Of a stretch of DNA of 64,000 nt, positions 1 through 12,311 are shown piece by piece. The notes beneath the pieces were generated by a model. It was not told where the DNA came from, made no database searches, and saw only the letters and a program-made list of their open reading frames with translations. How positions within the stretch are numbered: position 1 is the first letter of the stretch; each line of letters opens with the position of its first letter. The position numbers were made by a program, and so were the translations under genes. This stretch comes from Xanthostigma xanthostigma. Its lineage: Eukaryota; Arthropoda; Insecta; Raphidioptera; Raphidiidae. The stretch is from the NCBI GenBank assembly GCA_963575645.1, contig OY754470.1, positions 49,073,201 through 49,137,200 of the forward strand, in the 5' to 3' direction.

Positions 1-582
1 AATCGGGATCAGCCATTGGAAAGCTTTAATTAAAAAAAACTATAAAAATGCAATGTATCTCTTTTAAATACTGTATGCACCGCGATGCACATATTCTGCA
101 TCATTTTTTTGTTTTTAACATTTACTATCTTTTGTAATTTCAAACGTATTTTTTAAATTATTGTTGTAAATCTCAATCCACCCGACTTTCCGTGCTAGTT
201 GGACACTGTACTGTTGTGTTTTTTGCGCATATGAATCTGAAATAAAACTTAACAATTTATTTTTTACGTGATTTCAAATTGGGTTTCGAAATAATGCTTT
301 TGAATGAATTTTGTTCTCGGTTATGATTAACAGTTCGGAAAGAGTCACCTGCATACAGTACCTCATAGAACAGACGCAGATAAAAGACTTAAGTAATCGT
401 ATGCAATACCGTGCAATGCATTTAACATTATCTAGAGTGGTTAGATAGTATGCGAATGAAAACACAATTCATTCTATATGTCTATGCATTCGATATGATT
501 ATTATAACTAATGATTTGAACTCTAGTTTTCGATAATAGGACTGCTAGCGGTGCCTCATGGAAAAGAGGCAGATAAAAGTAC
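1..582. other. AT-rich non-coding stretch, no gene seen
   Basis: Short open frames here show no family signature. The only structure I see is a loosely repeated motif ending in gcagataaaag, near 375-387 and 568-580, which lies just upstream of the hairpin that follows. Nothing else can be supported. Confidence 0.6.
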
Positions 583-659
583 TACCCTCTTAAAACACTA
601 CATATAACTGTCTCTCTCAGATTTGAGGGAGACAGTTACTTGTAGTGCTTTAAGAAGGT
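583..659. repeat. Small hairpin (foldback) repeat
   Basis: The left arm at 583-619 pairs with the right arm at 624-659 with a few mismatches, around a loop of about four bases. The arms carry taactgtctctctc and gagggagacagtta. The length and near-symmetry fit a miniature palindromic transposon remnant; a precursor-like small-RNA hairpin is the alternative. No target duplication was recognised. Confidence 0.7.
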
Positions 660-1879
660 TGATCCGTTACCAGTCCCAATCGAAAGTAAGTCGAATTCTA
701 AATGGGAACTTTTCCATAATAAGTTTTTACAAAAGGTTATAAGTCGATGATACCAATAAATTATTGTCATAAAGGCATAAATAAATATTTTTTTTTAATA
801 TTAATTAATTATATCAATATTTTACTTAATGTACTAATTTTGAATTTTTGTACAAAGTTAGGTTTAAAAAAAAAAATGTAAATATCTGTATTTTACATAT
901 TTTTTGCAGTAAATAATTAAAAAAAGAAATTAGAAGTAATAAAAATTAAAATTAAATAATTAAAAACTTAAAAATTCAGTTAAAATTGTTAAAACTGTCA
1001 AGAATAAAAGTCCATAATCGAAAAGTGCTAAGGTTTAATAATTTTTTTTATTGATTAAAAGTCTAATTAAATTGAAAAAAAATATTAAAATATACGTAAG
1101 ACATCGATGCTTTACATAGTTAGTTTTCGGAACTGCTGACATTATTTGGTTATTTGCAAAAAATTAAAATGAACAGTTTGCATGCTAGGTTGACATATTT
1201 TCCATAAGACTACATGTAAAAGTTTTTCTTAATTTTTAACTTTATAAATCTCCTAATGATTTTGGATTTTTTACAGAAAATTTTCTCATAAAAAAATCTA
1301 TTAAAAAAGCTTTATTTCAGATTTTTTTCATTATCTTCGTAAAACGGCTCAACCTCCTTAAAGAGTAGAAAAAGAACGTAATATAACAATTTATTATTGG
1401 ATGTTGTATAACAAGTAGATATAAAAATCATTCGAATGCTTTGGAATAACCACTCGAGATATCTGAATTATCGAATAGTTCAATAATTTTCACTCCAAAT
1501 ACCCCATCACTGATTTAAAATTGCGATAAAGTTTTAAGTGTACAAAACACGAGCTACGCGTGGTCGCCGCGTCTTCAGGTAAGACGACAGCGCGGTAACG
1601 AACGGGGAAGTACCGTTCTGTTATGTTATATGTAATATGAACACAGTTGTATGTCATATTACCACGTCGTTATTATATCGTTTTATTACTTAGCTATAAA
1701 AGTTTCAAATAGGATGACGTGTATAAAATGTATTGGCGCCAGGTATATCTACATAATCTATTAGAAATGACAGTGCCCGTTAATGTTTGCATCGCGTACA
1801 CATATCCGTTCAAAATAGCGGCTTGGTCTTCGGTCGTAAAATTGAAAAATAATAGTTACCAGACGATATTTATTTTTTT
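660..1879. other. Low-complexity AT-rich stretch with a small GC-richer patch
   Basis: Bases 780-1330 are dominated by A and T runs. A short GC-richer patch at 1548-1615 contains a good splice-donor-like string (cttcaggtaaga, junction after 1578) but no reading frame to support an exon. No gene is seen. Confidence 0.5.
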
Positions 1880-2550
1880 TTCATACCTCGATCGAAAAGA
1901 CATACTTTCGGTATTAATTGTAAGGCAGAAAGTCTCACATTTACGCACATTTTAGCTAATATAGAGTAAGATCCCAGAGCCGCCAGACACAACCTATTTT
2001 TAAATAAATGAAACCATGCTTTTTGAGTAGTGTTTTATGTACTTAGAACGCTTGGCGTACCTCCACCATTGAGTCTGTGACAAATGTACAGGTACCAGGT
2101 GAGAAAGGTGAGCAAAAATAAGAGTCACTTAATTTAAATTTAAATGGCTCATATTTATATATGTTTTGTAAAATATCTCTATAAATTAGTATCCAGTATC
2201 ACCAGTCACTTTCCGCTGACCACAACTTCTGACAGACGCTTTAAAGCTCAAAGAAAAATTAATGAACTTCACTTATTTTTAAATGTTTGATTTTTATAAT
2301 AATTTGATACACTTCACCGTTTTAAAAGGTTGTGTCTGGCGGCTCTGGGATCTTGGGCTAATAGTCTCGAACAGATGTCATTCGTGTTTTTACGTATAAC
2401 CTCAAAGCTGCTTGCTTGGAATTTATCTGTGTTTTTATGTAATTAATAAATTAATGTATTTAATAAGCGTATACTTACGACCGAGGTAGGAAGGACAATA
2501 GTATACACCACACTGGCTGAAAGTTTGATATCTTGCACTGCGCGCCATGA
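1880..2550. mobile_element. TIR element copy A, interrupted by a nested MITE
   Basis: The sequence matches a second copy at 57.57-57.90 kb in several blocks (for example ctcaaagctgcttgcttgg and aatttatctgtgttttta). The ends form a degenerate inverted repeat: tcatacctcgatcg near 1881 against cgaccgaggtaggaag near 2479. Compared with the second copy, about 90 bp is missing after the left block, and a separate element is inserted at 1962-2356. Homology continues past the right inverted repeat to a gcgcgcca motif, so the true element end is uncertain. No transposase coding is present. Confidence 0.7.
1962..2356. mobile_element. hAT-like non-autonomous element (MITE), nested
   Basis: Perfect 27-bp terminal inverted repeats lie at 1969-1995 and 2327-2353 (agatcccagagccgccagac and its complement). 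Flanking gctaata occurs at 1955-1961 and 2357-2363, with the eighth base differing (a versus g), which fits the 8-bp target duplication of hAT elements. The related repeat at 57.7 kb has a single gctaata and no insert, so it serves as an empty site. The element is about 395 bp, too short to encode a transposase. Confidence 0.85.
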
Positions 2551-4992
2551 TGCCTACAGTCTACTATTTCAATGTATTAAATAATGTATATCTTCACAGA
2601 ACACATCTAAAAAAATACTTAAATTGCTTCGGATGGACCTTGGTTTCTGAAGAATGTAATCCTATGAATTTTCAAAAAAATATCATAAGTAATTTGAATG
2701 CAAGCAAACATATTTGCATTTTTCTGTTGTCATTAATCAATATTTGGAAAGCGCAACGAAACTTTTTTTCATTTTTGCATGTTAAAGATACGTTAACAAG
2801 CAATTTAATTATACATTTATGCATGAAAGTTTAAAAATATGGCTATCGATTCTATTAAATCTACAGACGGAACTATTTAATATATCAAATGTCTATGCCA
2901 GAGATTCCCAAACTTATTTGGCCTACTGCCCACTTTTTAGTAAAAAATTACATAATGCCCCCTAAAAATATACTTTTTTTAAGCGTACAATCACGTATGT
3001 ATCTATATTTCTATCTATGAAAATTGTTTAAGACCTTCTGACGTTTAAATTTAGATGGGTATATAATTTCCTATAATATGCCTGTCTTCTAGGCTTTCAG
3101 AAGGCTTCCGTTGACTCAGGGAGCCTCACGTGTAGTATAGGATATAGGGCAGGACTTACGAGTCGAATTTTTTATTTACTTTCCGGGAACAGAAGTAAAT
3201 AGACAGGGGTTTAGGAAGCTGAAACTGATTTTAGATTTTCTTCCCAGAAGCAGAATTAGGAGAAGGGTCTTGTAAAAAATTCCGTGTTATATGTAAAAGA
3301 AATATGTTATTTTGAATTCTTGACGAAGATGGCAACCGGTTTGTTTTTCGTTTTTAGATTTCTTTACATCCACAAAAACTGAAGCTACGAATTGGCACTG
3401 GACCCTTATTTCATGAGCTTTGAAAAAAAAAAAACGTTGGAAAATGATAATTCCAAATTTTCGGAACAGAATTGAAACGGGCTTGTCTTAAATGAATAAA
3501 GGTATAAATTTATTGCCCCAATTCTATATATTCGATATAATTGTATCGGCTTATTTGCCGTACTGCGGTAGTCTACAGTGTGTAAACAATAGCACGGAAC
3601 ATAGGAAAAATACAATGTTTTTTTCAATATTTTTTAAGTGTCTTATGAAAGTAATATTCAGTTAGAACATTTATTCAATATTACACCTAAAAAAAGTTGT
3701 CGAACTTGGCTGATATACAATCGTGTGTATAGTATTTTCACTATATTCCGTACTGTTGTTAACACACTGTATATAGTTATTTATAAAATAAGTAAACTAT
3801 ACAGTGACAATTATGTACGTTATTCCTATCGTATACGTAATATAAAGGCGAAATGAAGATAGGAAACGAAAGGGAAATACTTATTGTAGAGTTGAATAGA
3901 GGAAGAGAGTTATAGTTCTGCGACCACAAGGTGAAATAGCTCATTTCTCACATCTCTTTTTAAGAAATCTGGACTATTTTTACCCGACTGCGGCGTAGCC
4001 AAAAAGGAAGGATTATAATTAGTATAGCAGTTTATCAAAGTCTGTATTTACGAACGTTCCACCGTAGCGCCTAAACAATTCAGCCGATTTTGAATAAGGT
4101 GTCAATCGATTCGTTATTATGGTCTAGGTAACATAAGCTACATTTATTTTTGAATTTTGGTCCCAGGGGTGAACAAATTGAAAACAAATAAAAAATAAGT
4201 TTAAAAAGATTCTTAATCCAGCATGCAAATTACATAGTTTAAAAATTATTTTTAAAATGACGTTATTTATACATGTTAATGTCTAAAAAATAAAGACTTA
4301 TTATTATTATTATTAAAATTTTTTTGACCATAACCCACTTTGTCTTGCGGCAAGAAACTTGATGCCTTAACTCTCAAAACCCACACTATCACACTTCCTA
4401 TAGCAGTCAGTGGGTATTATACGTACTACAACGTAAGTAGATGGCATCAGGGCGAAGTGGGGAAGTTCGGGTGCTAAATGTCTCACGAAATAACCATTCA
4501 TAAAGATAAACGACGGAATATAGTGTGAGCATTAGACCGCATCAGCTCTTGTCCGGAAGAATGGGGGAAAATGCCCCCCGTCCACGCGTCCGACCGTTGA
4601 GCCACATAAACCTCCTTATATAGACATGTCCTGCAACTTTCATGTCTCCAAATATCGCACGGTTATGATTTATGAATTGAATCAACTTTAAACGTGACTC
4701 GAAAATATTAAAAAGTCAAGGTCTAGAATTTATCTACGGAACTAAAAAAATATTTTTGCCTTGGGAAACATGTGCCTAGGTTTTAATTTGTTGTAATAAT
4801 GTTCGAGACGACTGTAGCAGAGTTATAATCCCGTGGTCCATTAGTTTTTCCAAAAATTTTTTTGCTGCCCAAAGCACAGCTTAGCAGTAGTAAGCTTTTT
4901 TTACAATGTTTAGTTTAGGTAATATTATTGCAACCTTCGATAAACTTCTAAATAAACTCGTTTAAAAAGTTATTGCGTTTGTCAATAATATC
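2551..4992. other. Mixed non-coding stretch with element fragments
   Basis: No gene is seen. At 2898-2945 a string reading agattcccaaactt followed by gcccacttt resembles the terminal repeat of hAT-type elements, but no partner was found. Around 4280-4315 an aataaagac signal is followed by a TTA microsatellite, as at the 3' end of LINE-like elements. At 4560-4585 there is a small G/C hairpin. Open frames at 2547-2834 and 3406-3856 have no recognisable domain. Confidence 0.4.
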
Positions 4993-5003
4993 AACTTAAT
5001 TAT

Positions 5004-5392
5004 TAACGTCCGTTTCTCGACTTTAAGTCATAACAGACGCCATTCGTACCATTACTATTTTCCTACTATCACACTCCCCGTTATTTAAACTTCCACTTAA
5101 TAGCAATGGGCGAATGACTGATTTTTAGGACATTAGGATAAGGTAAGCAAATTTTGAGCATATGACAAGTAATCGACCATGACCTTGAATAAGGAACCAT
5201 CTCGATATTTATCAGGAATTATTAAGGGAAACCGTGGAAAACCTCAACAAGATGGCCGGTACAGGAATTAATGTTTCTCGGCGAAAGGCAGCTAGAAAAA
5301 GTCTCAGCCCCGCCGGGATTCGAACCCATGAGTATATCCCAAATGCGAGTCTAGTGCTCTCACCACTAAGCTACACCGATCGGTTACTTATG
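5004..5392 (-). mobile_element. tRNA-derived SINE, copy 1 (full length)
   Basis: On the minus strand the head at the high-coordinate end carries a tRNA-like B box (read here as gggattcgaaccc, about 5315-5327) and an A-box-like tagcttagtggtgaga. The body and 3' tail match copies at 16.1 and 54.2 kb, including gacgttaa next to the tail. It is flanked by a perfect 11-bp direct repeat, aacttaattat, at 4993-5003 and 5393-5403, the expected target duplication of LINE-mediated retrotransposition. SINEs encode no protein. Confidence 0.9.
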
Positions 5393-5403
5393 AACTTAAT
5401 TAT

Positions 5404-5841
5404 GAGAAAGAATAGTTCGGTATCAAATGAAATAATATTACATTGTTGAGTCAACCAACTAACTCTTCGAATTTATTCAACATAACCTCACATTCACAAT
5501 TAATTTATAATCTTCATTGTGTCTACCATCAAAAACTGTATAACTTGAAATAATTTATCCACAACTCTATTTTCCTTCCTTTATGCGAGCTGTTATGTTG
5601 AAACTTTGAGCTGACGAAACATAATATTTTATTTAGAATACAAATAAAGAGGTTTGGGTTGTGTCGTAGGCAAAATTAGAGGGTACGCATTAAACTAAGT
5701 AAATAAGTAATAACAGAATATATACAAGCATTATAATTAGGTGTATATTTGTGTATATCAAACTTCCTAGGCTCATATAATATTTTAATTTATTTTTGTC
5801 AACTTTTTTGTACAATTAGTACTTAATAACAACTTTTAAAA
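5404..5841. other. Non-coding stretch
   Basis: AT-rich sequence with no gene or recognised repeat between the SINE and the next inverted-repeat element. Confidence 0.5.
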
Positions 5842-6019
5842 CTTTCACCATAGATAAACGTATTATACTTAGGAAGATTCGTAACCTAGTTAACCAAAAT
5901 GAGACCACTTTTATATAGTAAACCTCTTACGTTTCATACCCCTGGCCCACAAACTGAATGTTGTTTTGTGCTTCCACCTACATTATGGTTAAACTAAAAG
6001 TTCAGATAATCTTAAAGCT

Positions 6020-7050
6020 ACCTCTATACTGATCCCAATTACGCGCTCAATGGTTTATAAATTGTTAAAAACCATCAATGTTTTTTTTTATTTTTGACGT
6101 AGGTATGTGATAATTTTAGTTTTCCGTGACGACAGTTCCGTTTGTTTCAAATCATAGAAACGCCGCGTAAACAACGGCACAAATAAATTTCTAAAATAAA
6201 TAAAAAAACCAAATGTAATTCAAATTTTTTGAATTTTCAAATTTTATTTTGAATAGTCGTGGTAACGTTTTTTTAGTCTGTTTCACATTTTAATCAAAAT
6301 CATGAATACGAATTCATTTTAATTAATAATTTAAGACAATTTATTATTCATCAAGGATCATTTCAACTTTACAAATAGGTACTGACATATTTTGTCAATA
6401 GAAATAAAATAAAATTTCTACTAACGTGTGCAGTGACGTGTATAATGGCTAGTAATAAACATTTTGATATTTGAATCTTTGATTAACGTCTGATTAGTAC
6501 TCTTCAATAAATAAATTATCGACCAATTTTTCAGACAATTATATTGACAAAAATATATAATTATAATTCAATAAATTTATTGAATTATAATTATATATTT
6601 TTGTCAATATAGGTAATTGTCTGAAAAATTGGTCGATAATTTATTATAATTTATTATTATTATTATTTATTATAATTATAATTTATTACTATTTATATAA
6701 TAAAATTGTCAGAAAAATTGATCCCAATTACTCGCTCAATGGTTTATAAATTGTTAAAAACCATCAATTTTATTTTTTTTTGACGTTATGTGATAAATGA
6801 TAATTTACAGTTTTCCGTGACGACAGTTCCCAGTTTGTTTCAAACCATAGAAACGCCACGTAAACAACGGCACTTAAATTTCTAAATAAATGTAAAAAAC
6901 CAAATATAATTCAAAATTTTTGAATTTTCAAATTTGATTTTGAATAGTCGTGGTAACGTTCTTTTAGTCTATTTCACAGTTTAATCAAAATCATGGATAC
7001 GAATTCATTTTAATAATTTAAAAAAATTCATTATTCGTCAAAGATCTTTT
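6020..7050 (+). repeat. Internal direct duplication, two about 340-bp modules
   Basis: Modules at 6020-6371 and 6718-7050 share long strings such as gctcaatggtttataaattg, ttttccgtgacgacagttcc and aatagtcgtggtaacgtt. They differ by many small substitutions and indels, so the duplication is old. The copies are separated by the palindrome that ends at 6643 and about 70 bp of AT repeats. Confidence 0.85.
6472..6643 (-). mobile_element. Penelope-like end unit with long palindrome
   Basis: A unit seen at about ten places in this window (ctgaaaaattggtcgataat ... aatcagacgttaatcaaag) occurs here on the minus strand at 6472-6540. It continues into a near-perfect palindrome, 6513-6643, centred near 6575 at ataaatttat, with a five-base insertion in the right arm. 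The unit is associated elsewhere in the window with a ctgaagaagatcc...gaaacg motif, which I link to Penelope-like retroelement ends by inference only. Confidence 0.6.
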
Positions 7051-8019
7051 CACCCGGTGAATTTCGTCTACAATTTTTACAGTTAACGTAACTGCACGAA
7101 TTACTAACACAAGCCATTATTGAAAAATTCTCGGAAATGAAATAAGAAATAATTTTTTGACACAATTTATGAACGTACCGACAGAATTTTTTCAAATCAT
7201 ACATAAGGCTGTTTATATTTTAAAACCATGAATACGAATTTAAAAAAAATAGTCGAACATTCTCTTTATTATATTTCTGGACTATAGATACCAAAAAAAA
7301 TCATCTCTGAAAAATCTTTAAAAAAAAATTCAACTGTCAGGCCGTTAAATAATTAATCATATATTTTTTCACCTACGGATTTTAACAAATTTATAACATG
7401 TAATACAGGGTGCATTTTTCGTCCACTTTGGTTATGTATTCTACTCTACAATTGTGAATGACATATTATTTTGTAGCATCGATGATCATGTCAATTATTT
7501 TATTATGGGAGAAGTACAGTGTCGGTATAAGCATCTAATTAATTAAGATAATAAAAATAATTCAAAATGAAATACATAATCTTATTTCTTGAATTTATAT
7601 TTTTGTTCGGATTTTTTTGACTCAACATCAGAACTTTGTTTAAAAATAAAATTTTAATTAAAGTTATTCATTTACTTAATGTCACCGCGGGATATTGTAC
7701 AATACAGTTGAATGACGGAAGAGGATCTTTGAAGAACAAATGTAATTATGATGCTGGTCACTAGAGGACCAAATTGCCAGCACAATTCACTACGGAAAAC
7801 ATATTATGTAGTTATGATGCTAGTCACCAGACGGCCGAACCATTATCAGTACAATTCACTATGGAAACTCTACATATTCTACACTCGCAGATTAAAAAAA
7901 TTTAGCTTATGATGCTCGTCAATAGGTGGCCACCTAGCGGCGAGCATCATAAGTGGTCTCATTTTGGTTAACTAGGATACTTATCTTCCTAAGTATAATA
8001 CGTTTATCTATGCTTTCAC

Positions 8020-8688
8020 TTTCTTCGTCATGCTTTATTATTTAATCAATAAACATAAATAATGCTGGTTTATTTCCATTTAGCAAGGAAATAATTTTCA
8101 ATTAACTCAAAATGCAGGTTTGAAATTGATTAGTTTTATATTTAAAATTTCCAGAATAATTTGAACAGAAGAGATATAGTTATTTTGTATTAATAATATT
8201 AGTTTTCTGATGATAATGAATAAAAATGAAAAAAATCGGATACGTCGTGTGAACATGAATTGTGAATCGATCTTTACCAAGCAGGTAAAAATTGTGATTT
8301 TTTTGTTCACAGAATTATGAGGGATTGGGGGGGTTATATATACTCCTAAAAGTGTACAGATGGTGCAACTGATAAATACGTTTTATATTAAATACAAATG
8401 GCGGAGAGGGTGGTTTTGTTACATCAGAACAAGCGAAGGACAAACACTGAACTTCCGTGGTCGCATATGGTGCAAAATTTTTCAAAGCTCGCAAGCGCAC
8501 TTGGAAAATTATGAACTGAATTAAAGAATTATTATCGGTTTGGAGCGCGTAAAACCAATTTAAAGGAAAACCATATAAATTTTCACTTATGCGTTGAATT
8601 GTACAGTATTGGAAAACGTGTTTGTTATGGGTTTTTGGATGATGTCAATAATAAATAAATATTAACAATGTGTGAGATTGTGTTATAA
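8020..8688. other. Non-coding stretch
   Basis: No gene or repeat is recognised. Two short minus-strand open frames at 8107-8310 and 8315-8500 lack any family signature. Confidence 0.5.
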
Positions 8689-8925
8689 CCATAGAGATAT
8701 AAGAATAGAGTACTCGAGAGAGCGGTGTTAATGTCGGCAGTTAAGAGAGATAACGCTGCAAATGTTTCTCTGTCAGTAGTTCTTATTGGCTGATGATTTA
8801 TGGACGGGCGGGGGGACAACGGGGACGTTAGCATCAACCAATGAGCACTCATGAGAGATAGAGAGAGAATGATACGGAACTTCTGCAGCGAACTTCTAAC
8901 GTACTATATTCTTATATCTCTATGG
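8689..8925. mobile_element. 237-bp MITE with ccatagagatataag termini, copy 1
   Basis: Inverted repeats of 25-27 bp (8687-8713 and 8901-8927) differ at one position and begin ccatagagatataagaata. The interior is G+C-richer than the flanks and contains gagagataacgctgca, shared with the sister element at 60.04 kb. The exact target duplication is unclear. There is no coding capacity. Confidence 0.85.
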
Positions 8926-9132
8926 TTGTAACCAATGCTAGTCAATTATACTATTCATATCCTAAAAATTAAAAGGCGTACAATATAATAGAGTGCACCT
9001 GCTAGTAAAGTAGCGGTGTATAAAATAATTTTCCAATGATGTACATTAGAATTTGGAAATGTTCTACTTCAACTGGATTTTATCTCATTCTGTTATAACG
9101 TAGCATTACTTTTTTGGCGTCAGCTTTTTTGC

Positions 9133-9755
9133 TTTTATATATATTCGCTGTGAGTTTCGGCGGTATTGCCATCTAGCGGATTTATTCGCAACAAGTGACG
9201 GAAAATTTACCCACATTATATATTAGAGAATAACAATAATAGAGAATAAAATTGTAAATGTCAAAAATTTTGATTAAGCATCGGTGAAAATCCTTCTTAA
9301 TGGAACCGGATATGTAAATAATATCAGTAAATGTATATAGAATAATTTTTTACATTAATAAATGTCAAATTATTATCATATTTTGGAGTTCACTTTGTCA
9401 ATTCGCAGTGAGTTTCTACACTAGCGCCGCGTATTGGTTCAAAAAAGCCATTTTTACAAAATGTCAAATGATAGGAAAGAGCAAAAAATTCGCTTGTTAC
9501 TTAAAAATGAGACAATACCTCCAAAGCTAATTGTATTGTCAACGTTGTCAATAGGTATATTCTTCAAAAATATAATGTAAGTAAGCATTATTATTGATAA
9601 ATATTTATTGCTTCGGCGGTATTGCCATCTAGCGGATCTCTATTCGCAAAAGTGACGGAAAATTTTAACGCATAAAGTCGCCGCATACAGCGCTCGCGAA
9701 AAACTGCTTATCCCCTCCCTCTTGAGGCTCACAGCGAATAAGTATATATTATATA
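9133..9755. mobile_element. TIR element with internal ggcggtattgccatctagcg repeat
   Basis: The termini read tatatatattcgctgtgag (about 9136-9154) and ctcacagcgaataagtatat (about 9728-9747), an imperfect inverted repeat. Directly repeated inside are two blocks starting ttcggcggtattgccatcta, at 9155 and 9615, each followed by gtgacggaaaatt. The middle (9220-9600) is AT-rich and undistinguished. Confidence 0.65.
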
Positions 9756-10522
9756 TTTCTAAAATATACACACAATATGCCTCAATGAACCAACCTTTGA
9801 ATTAAAAAAAAAAACTTGTACTTTACTAATAGAAGTTAAATTCATTACAAACTTTTTTAATTAGGTGATTGTGCTTAAATATTAAAGCTATCAGCAAGAA
9901 ACTTTTTTCCGACATAAATATATTATATCCCTTAACCGTTTACGTTTTAATAAAAAATAATATGCAACGTTGTTGAAAAAAATCTCCGTAAAATAAAAAA
10001 GTATTTGTGTGTGAGATCGTAAATTATAGACGCTCGATGGTTGAGCTAATTACCGTCTGTGATCTTTTAATAATTTTCTTCTGTGATTCTTTTTGTTTAC
10101 TGAAGTTTAAAATGTATAATTAGCTCACAAATTTTTAATGAACCAGATCGCTATATCAACTGGAAAATTAAAATGACGTCAGAATTTTTTCGTTTTACTG
10201 CTTAAAATGTATTAAAAATTCCAACTCCAAATTAAAAATATTTCTTGTCCAGAAAAGTTTTTCAATGGTTTTCTTAAGTACGACACCGTCTGTATATAGG
10301 TCAAATTAACATTTGCTTACTGAAATTTCACACATTTCCTTTCGGATGACACATCTTAACATCGACGTGCTAATGTATATTTTTCTAACAGTCGGATGCT
10401 TTGGGAATACCCGAGTTTTTAGCGGTGCTGTTGTTTATACGACTTCTTTGTTCATAGGTTTTTTATATCAGATCTGGTAAACGTATATTATCATTATAAA
10501 AAATAATAATATATACATTTAT
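9756..10522. other. Non-coding stretch
   Basis: AT-rich sequence with no gene. A tattataaaaaataataata low-complexity run precedes the next repeat. Confidence 0.5.
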
Positions 10523-10661
10523 ATGCATTGGTGTCTGAAAAATTAGTCGATAATTTTATTTATTGAAGAGTTCTAATCAGACGTCAATCAAAGATTCAAA
10601 TAATTCTAGGCCAGTAAAATGATGAACTCTACTAATTCGAAAATTAGAAGAACTTTCCCAT
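10523..10661 (+). mobile_element. Penelope-like end unit, long form, copy b
   Basis: It contains tgtctgaaaaattagtcgat and aatcagacgtcaatcaaag. Downstream it shares a further 65 bp (taattctaggccagtaaaat to aactttcccat) with the copy at 47.91-48.05 kb. The two long-form copies are nearly identical over about 130 bp, so they are younger or more closely related than the other copies. No reverse-transcriptase remnant is attached. Confidence 0.7.
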
Positions 10662-11618
10662 GGTTACAATATTGAATTTTGATTCAAGCAAAAAACTGAT
10701 GAACCCAGTTTTTTAACTCTTTTAACAAATTCCAGGCATCGCTCGAAGGTGTAATTTTGGCAGATTGTGTATCATACTTATATAAATATTCTCTCAAAGT
10801 TGCATCCTTTTACGATTTTGTGGAAATGTTTGGGATGAAATCATCTTCATTCTGGTTATTGGTGGGTTTAAGGAAACACGATAACCGAGTACATACTGTA
10901 TTGAGTCATCTTTGAGATCTCTGCCTACTTGATGGTTACAAATAAATTTCGTAGAGCTGAATAGACATTTTCGTCTATCTAAGTTTATGGTCCAAATCCA
11001 GTGTATCTGTATTTCAAGTAAATTATGATAAAACGAACTGATAAAATTTATATGTATCTGTCTTGTAATTTATCTTGAAAACACATTTTAGTTCGAGATA
11101 TATATCTTACATAATAAATAGCACAGCTTCATTTTACTTTGAACAAAAACTATAATATTCATAGCACCGAAATATGAAAAGGGTGGTGGTACTTGTTTCT
11201 TGCCACAAACTAGGATGTTGGATGAATATTAACATGGGAAGTCATGATTACACTTAAAGTTTTTATTAGAAAATGACAAGAACCCAAGCAGACGGACATT
11301 AAAAAACATGTTAAATAATTCAAGTAGAACAGCACAATTTCATTAAACACCATTACGTTATCTTAATTACATTTCATCAAAACGTTTTACCTCATGTACA
11401 AAGAATTATGTCCGCTGAATACATATATGCATTGTTAATGTCCGCCTCAAATATTAAAACATATATTGCTTCGTACGCGATACGGTAAAATGACATGTCA
11501 AGGACTAAGGATACATTTTAAAATTATACAGCGCCTTTAATTTGAATTACCATAATATTTATTTTATATGTTGAATAACTCCATTTGACTTACACTGGAA
11601 ATATTCAAAAAACTCTTT
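10662..11618. other. Non-coding stretch
   Basis: No gene and no repeat recognised within the window. Confidence 0.5.
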
Positions 11619-12311
11619 AAAAAATTGGTTGTCTGTAAAGTCGGTTTACGGACGATAGTTTTACGTGATAACGTATTCCGTAATACATAACCTAAACCTC
11701 CCAAAATTTGGTTTCAATCCGCTTATCCTTGGTGTCGGAATGATAAGAAATGTCAAAAGTGACGTTTGCAACTGTCAAAGTATTATGTTCTAATAATAAT
11801 TAGTTATTCCAATACTTAACTTAGAAGGCGTTGCATTTCACAAAATACTAATGTCAAAAAATTGAATTAAACATTAGAAATGCAGCCGTTTTCATGTTAA
11901 GACAAGACATACGTTATATTCTAATTTCCATGTACGGCAAACAAAGACGACCGACCGCGTCGCGCCATGCATTAGACAACATTGCATTTATATTTTATAC
12001 AGCTATTTTTCTATATAAATTTGTATAAAAAAACTGTTTAGGCAAATTCTGTTATACGAAATCTATGTAAAATGTTCTCCTCTTTCGTTTAAGACTGGTT
12101 TCAAACCGATCTGATTTAAATTGAGCGAGAAATTAGCAAAAAGCATGCACAGGGTCAGGCGGAACGTTACGCGTTAGGAACGTTACGCGTTACGAACGTT
12201 AGGAACGTTACGCGTTAGGAACGTTACACTTTTTCGTGCATGCAGCCGGTGTTTTATCAATTTATAAGATTGGTGATTCATCAATTTATAAGACGTTATC
12301 ACGTCAAAAAA
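11619..12311 (-). mobile_element. Dispersed element E1, copy 1 (minus strand)
   Basis: E1 runs from a T-run plus gacgtgataacgtcttataa to accaatttttt; this copy is inverted. It is the longest of five (about 693 bp) and retains an internal segment of about 82 bp (with tgcattagacaacattgc on the plus strand) that copies 2 and 3 lack. Its internal minisatellite of aacgtt/aacgcg units (about 12165-12231) is also the longest, 66 nt by my count. E1 encodes nothing recognisable. An inverted acgtgataacgt motif lies near both ends, but there is no extended terminal repeat and no clear target duplication. Confidence 0.85.

Larger units (their letters stand above)
5842..8019. mobile_element. 2.2-kb long-TIR element, non-autonomous
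   Basis: Inverted repeats of about 70 bp lie at 5842-5911 and 7951-8019 and share acgtattatacttaggaag and taaccaaaatgagaccactt. The interior contains a direct duplication of roughly 340 bp (6020-6371 and 6718-7050), a Penelope-like palindrome at 6472-6643, and near the right end several variants of a tgatgctngtca motif (about 7750, 7817 and 7909). A stray tacagggtg terminus sits at 7407. There is no coding capacity. A foldback or large MITE is the best description; its superfamily is unknown. Confidence 0.75.

Noticed and set aside
1548-1615. Exon ending at the donor-like cttcaggtaaga
   Set aside because: No reading frame or acceptor of quality supports an exon.
2898-2950. Complete hAT element
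   Set aside because: Only a left-terminus-like string is visible; no inverted partner was found.
4297-4315. TTA microsatellite as an independent repeat
   Set aside because: Short, and more likely the tail of a LINE- or SINE-like element after aataaagac.
4560-4620. A-box-like tRNA promoter on the minus strand (gtggctcaacggtcgg)
   Set aside because: No B box at the expected distance.
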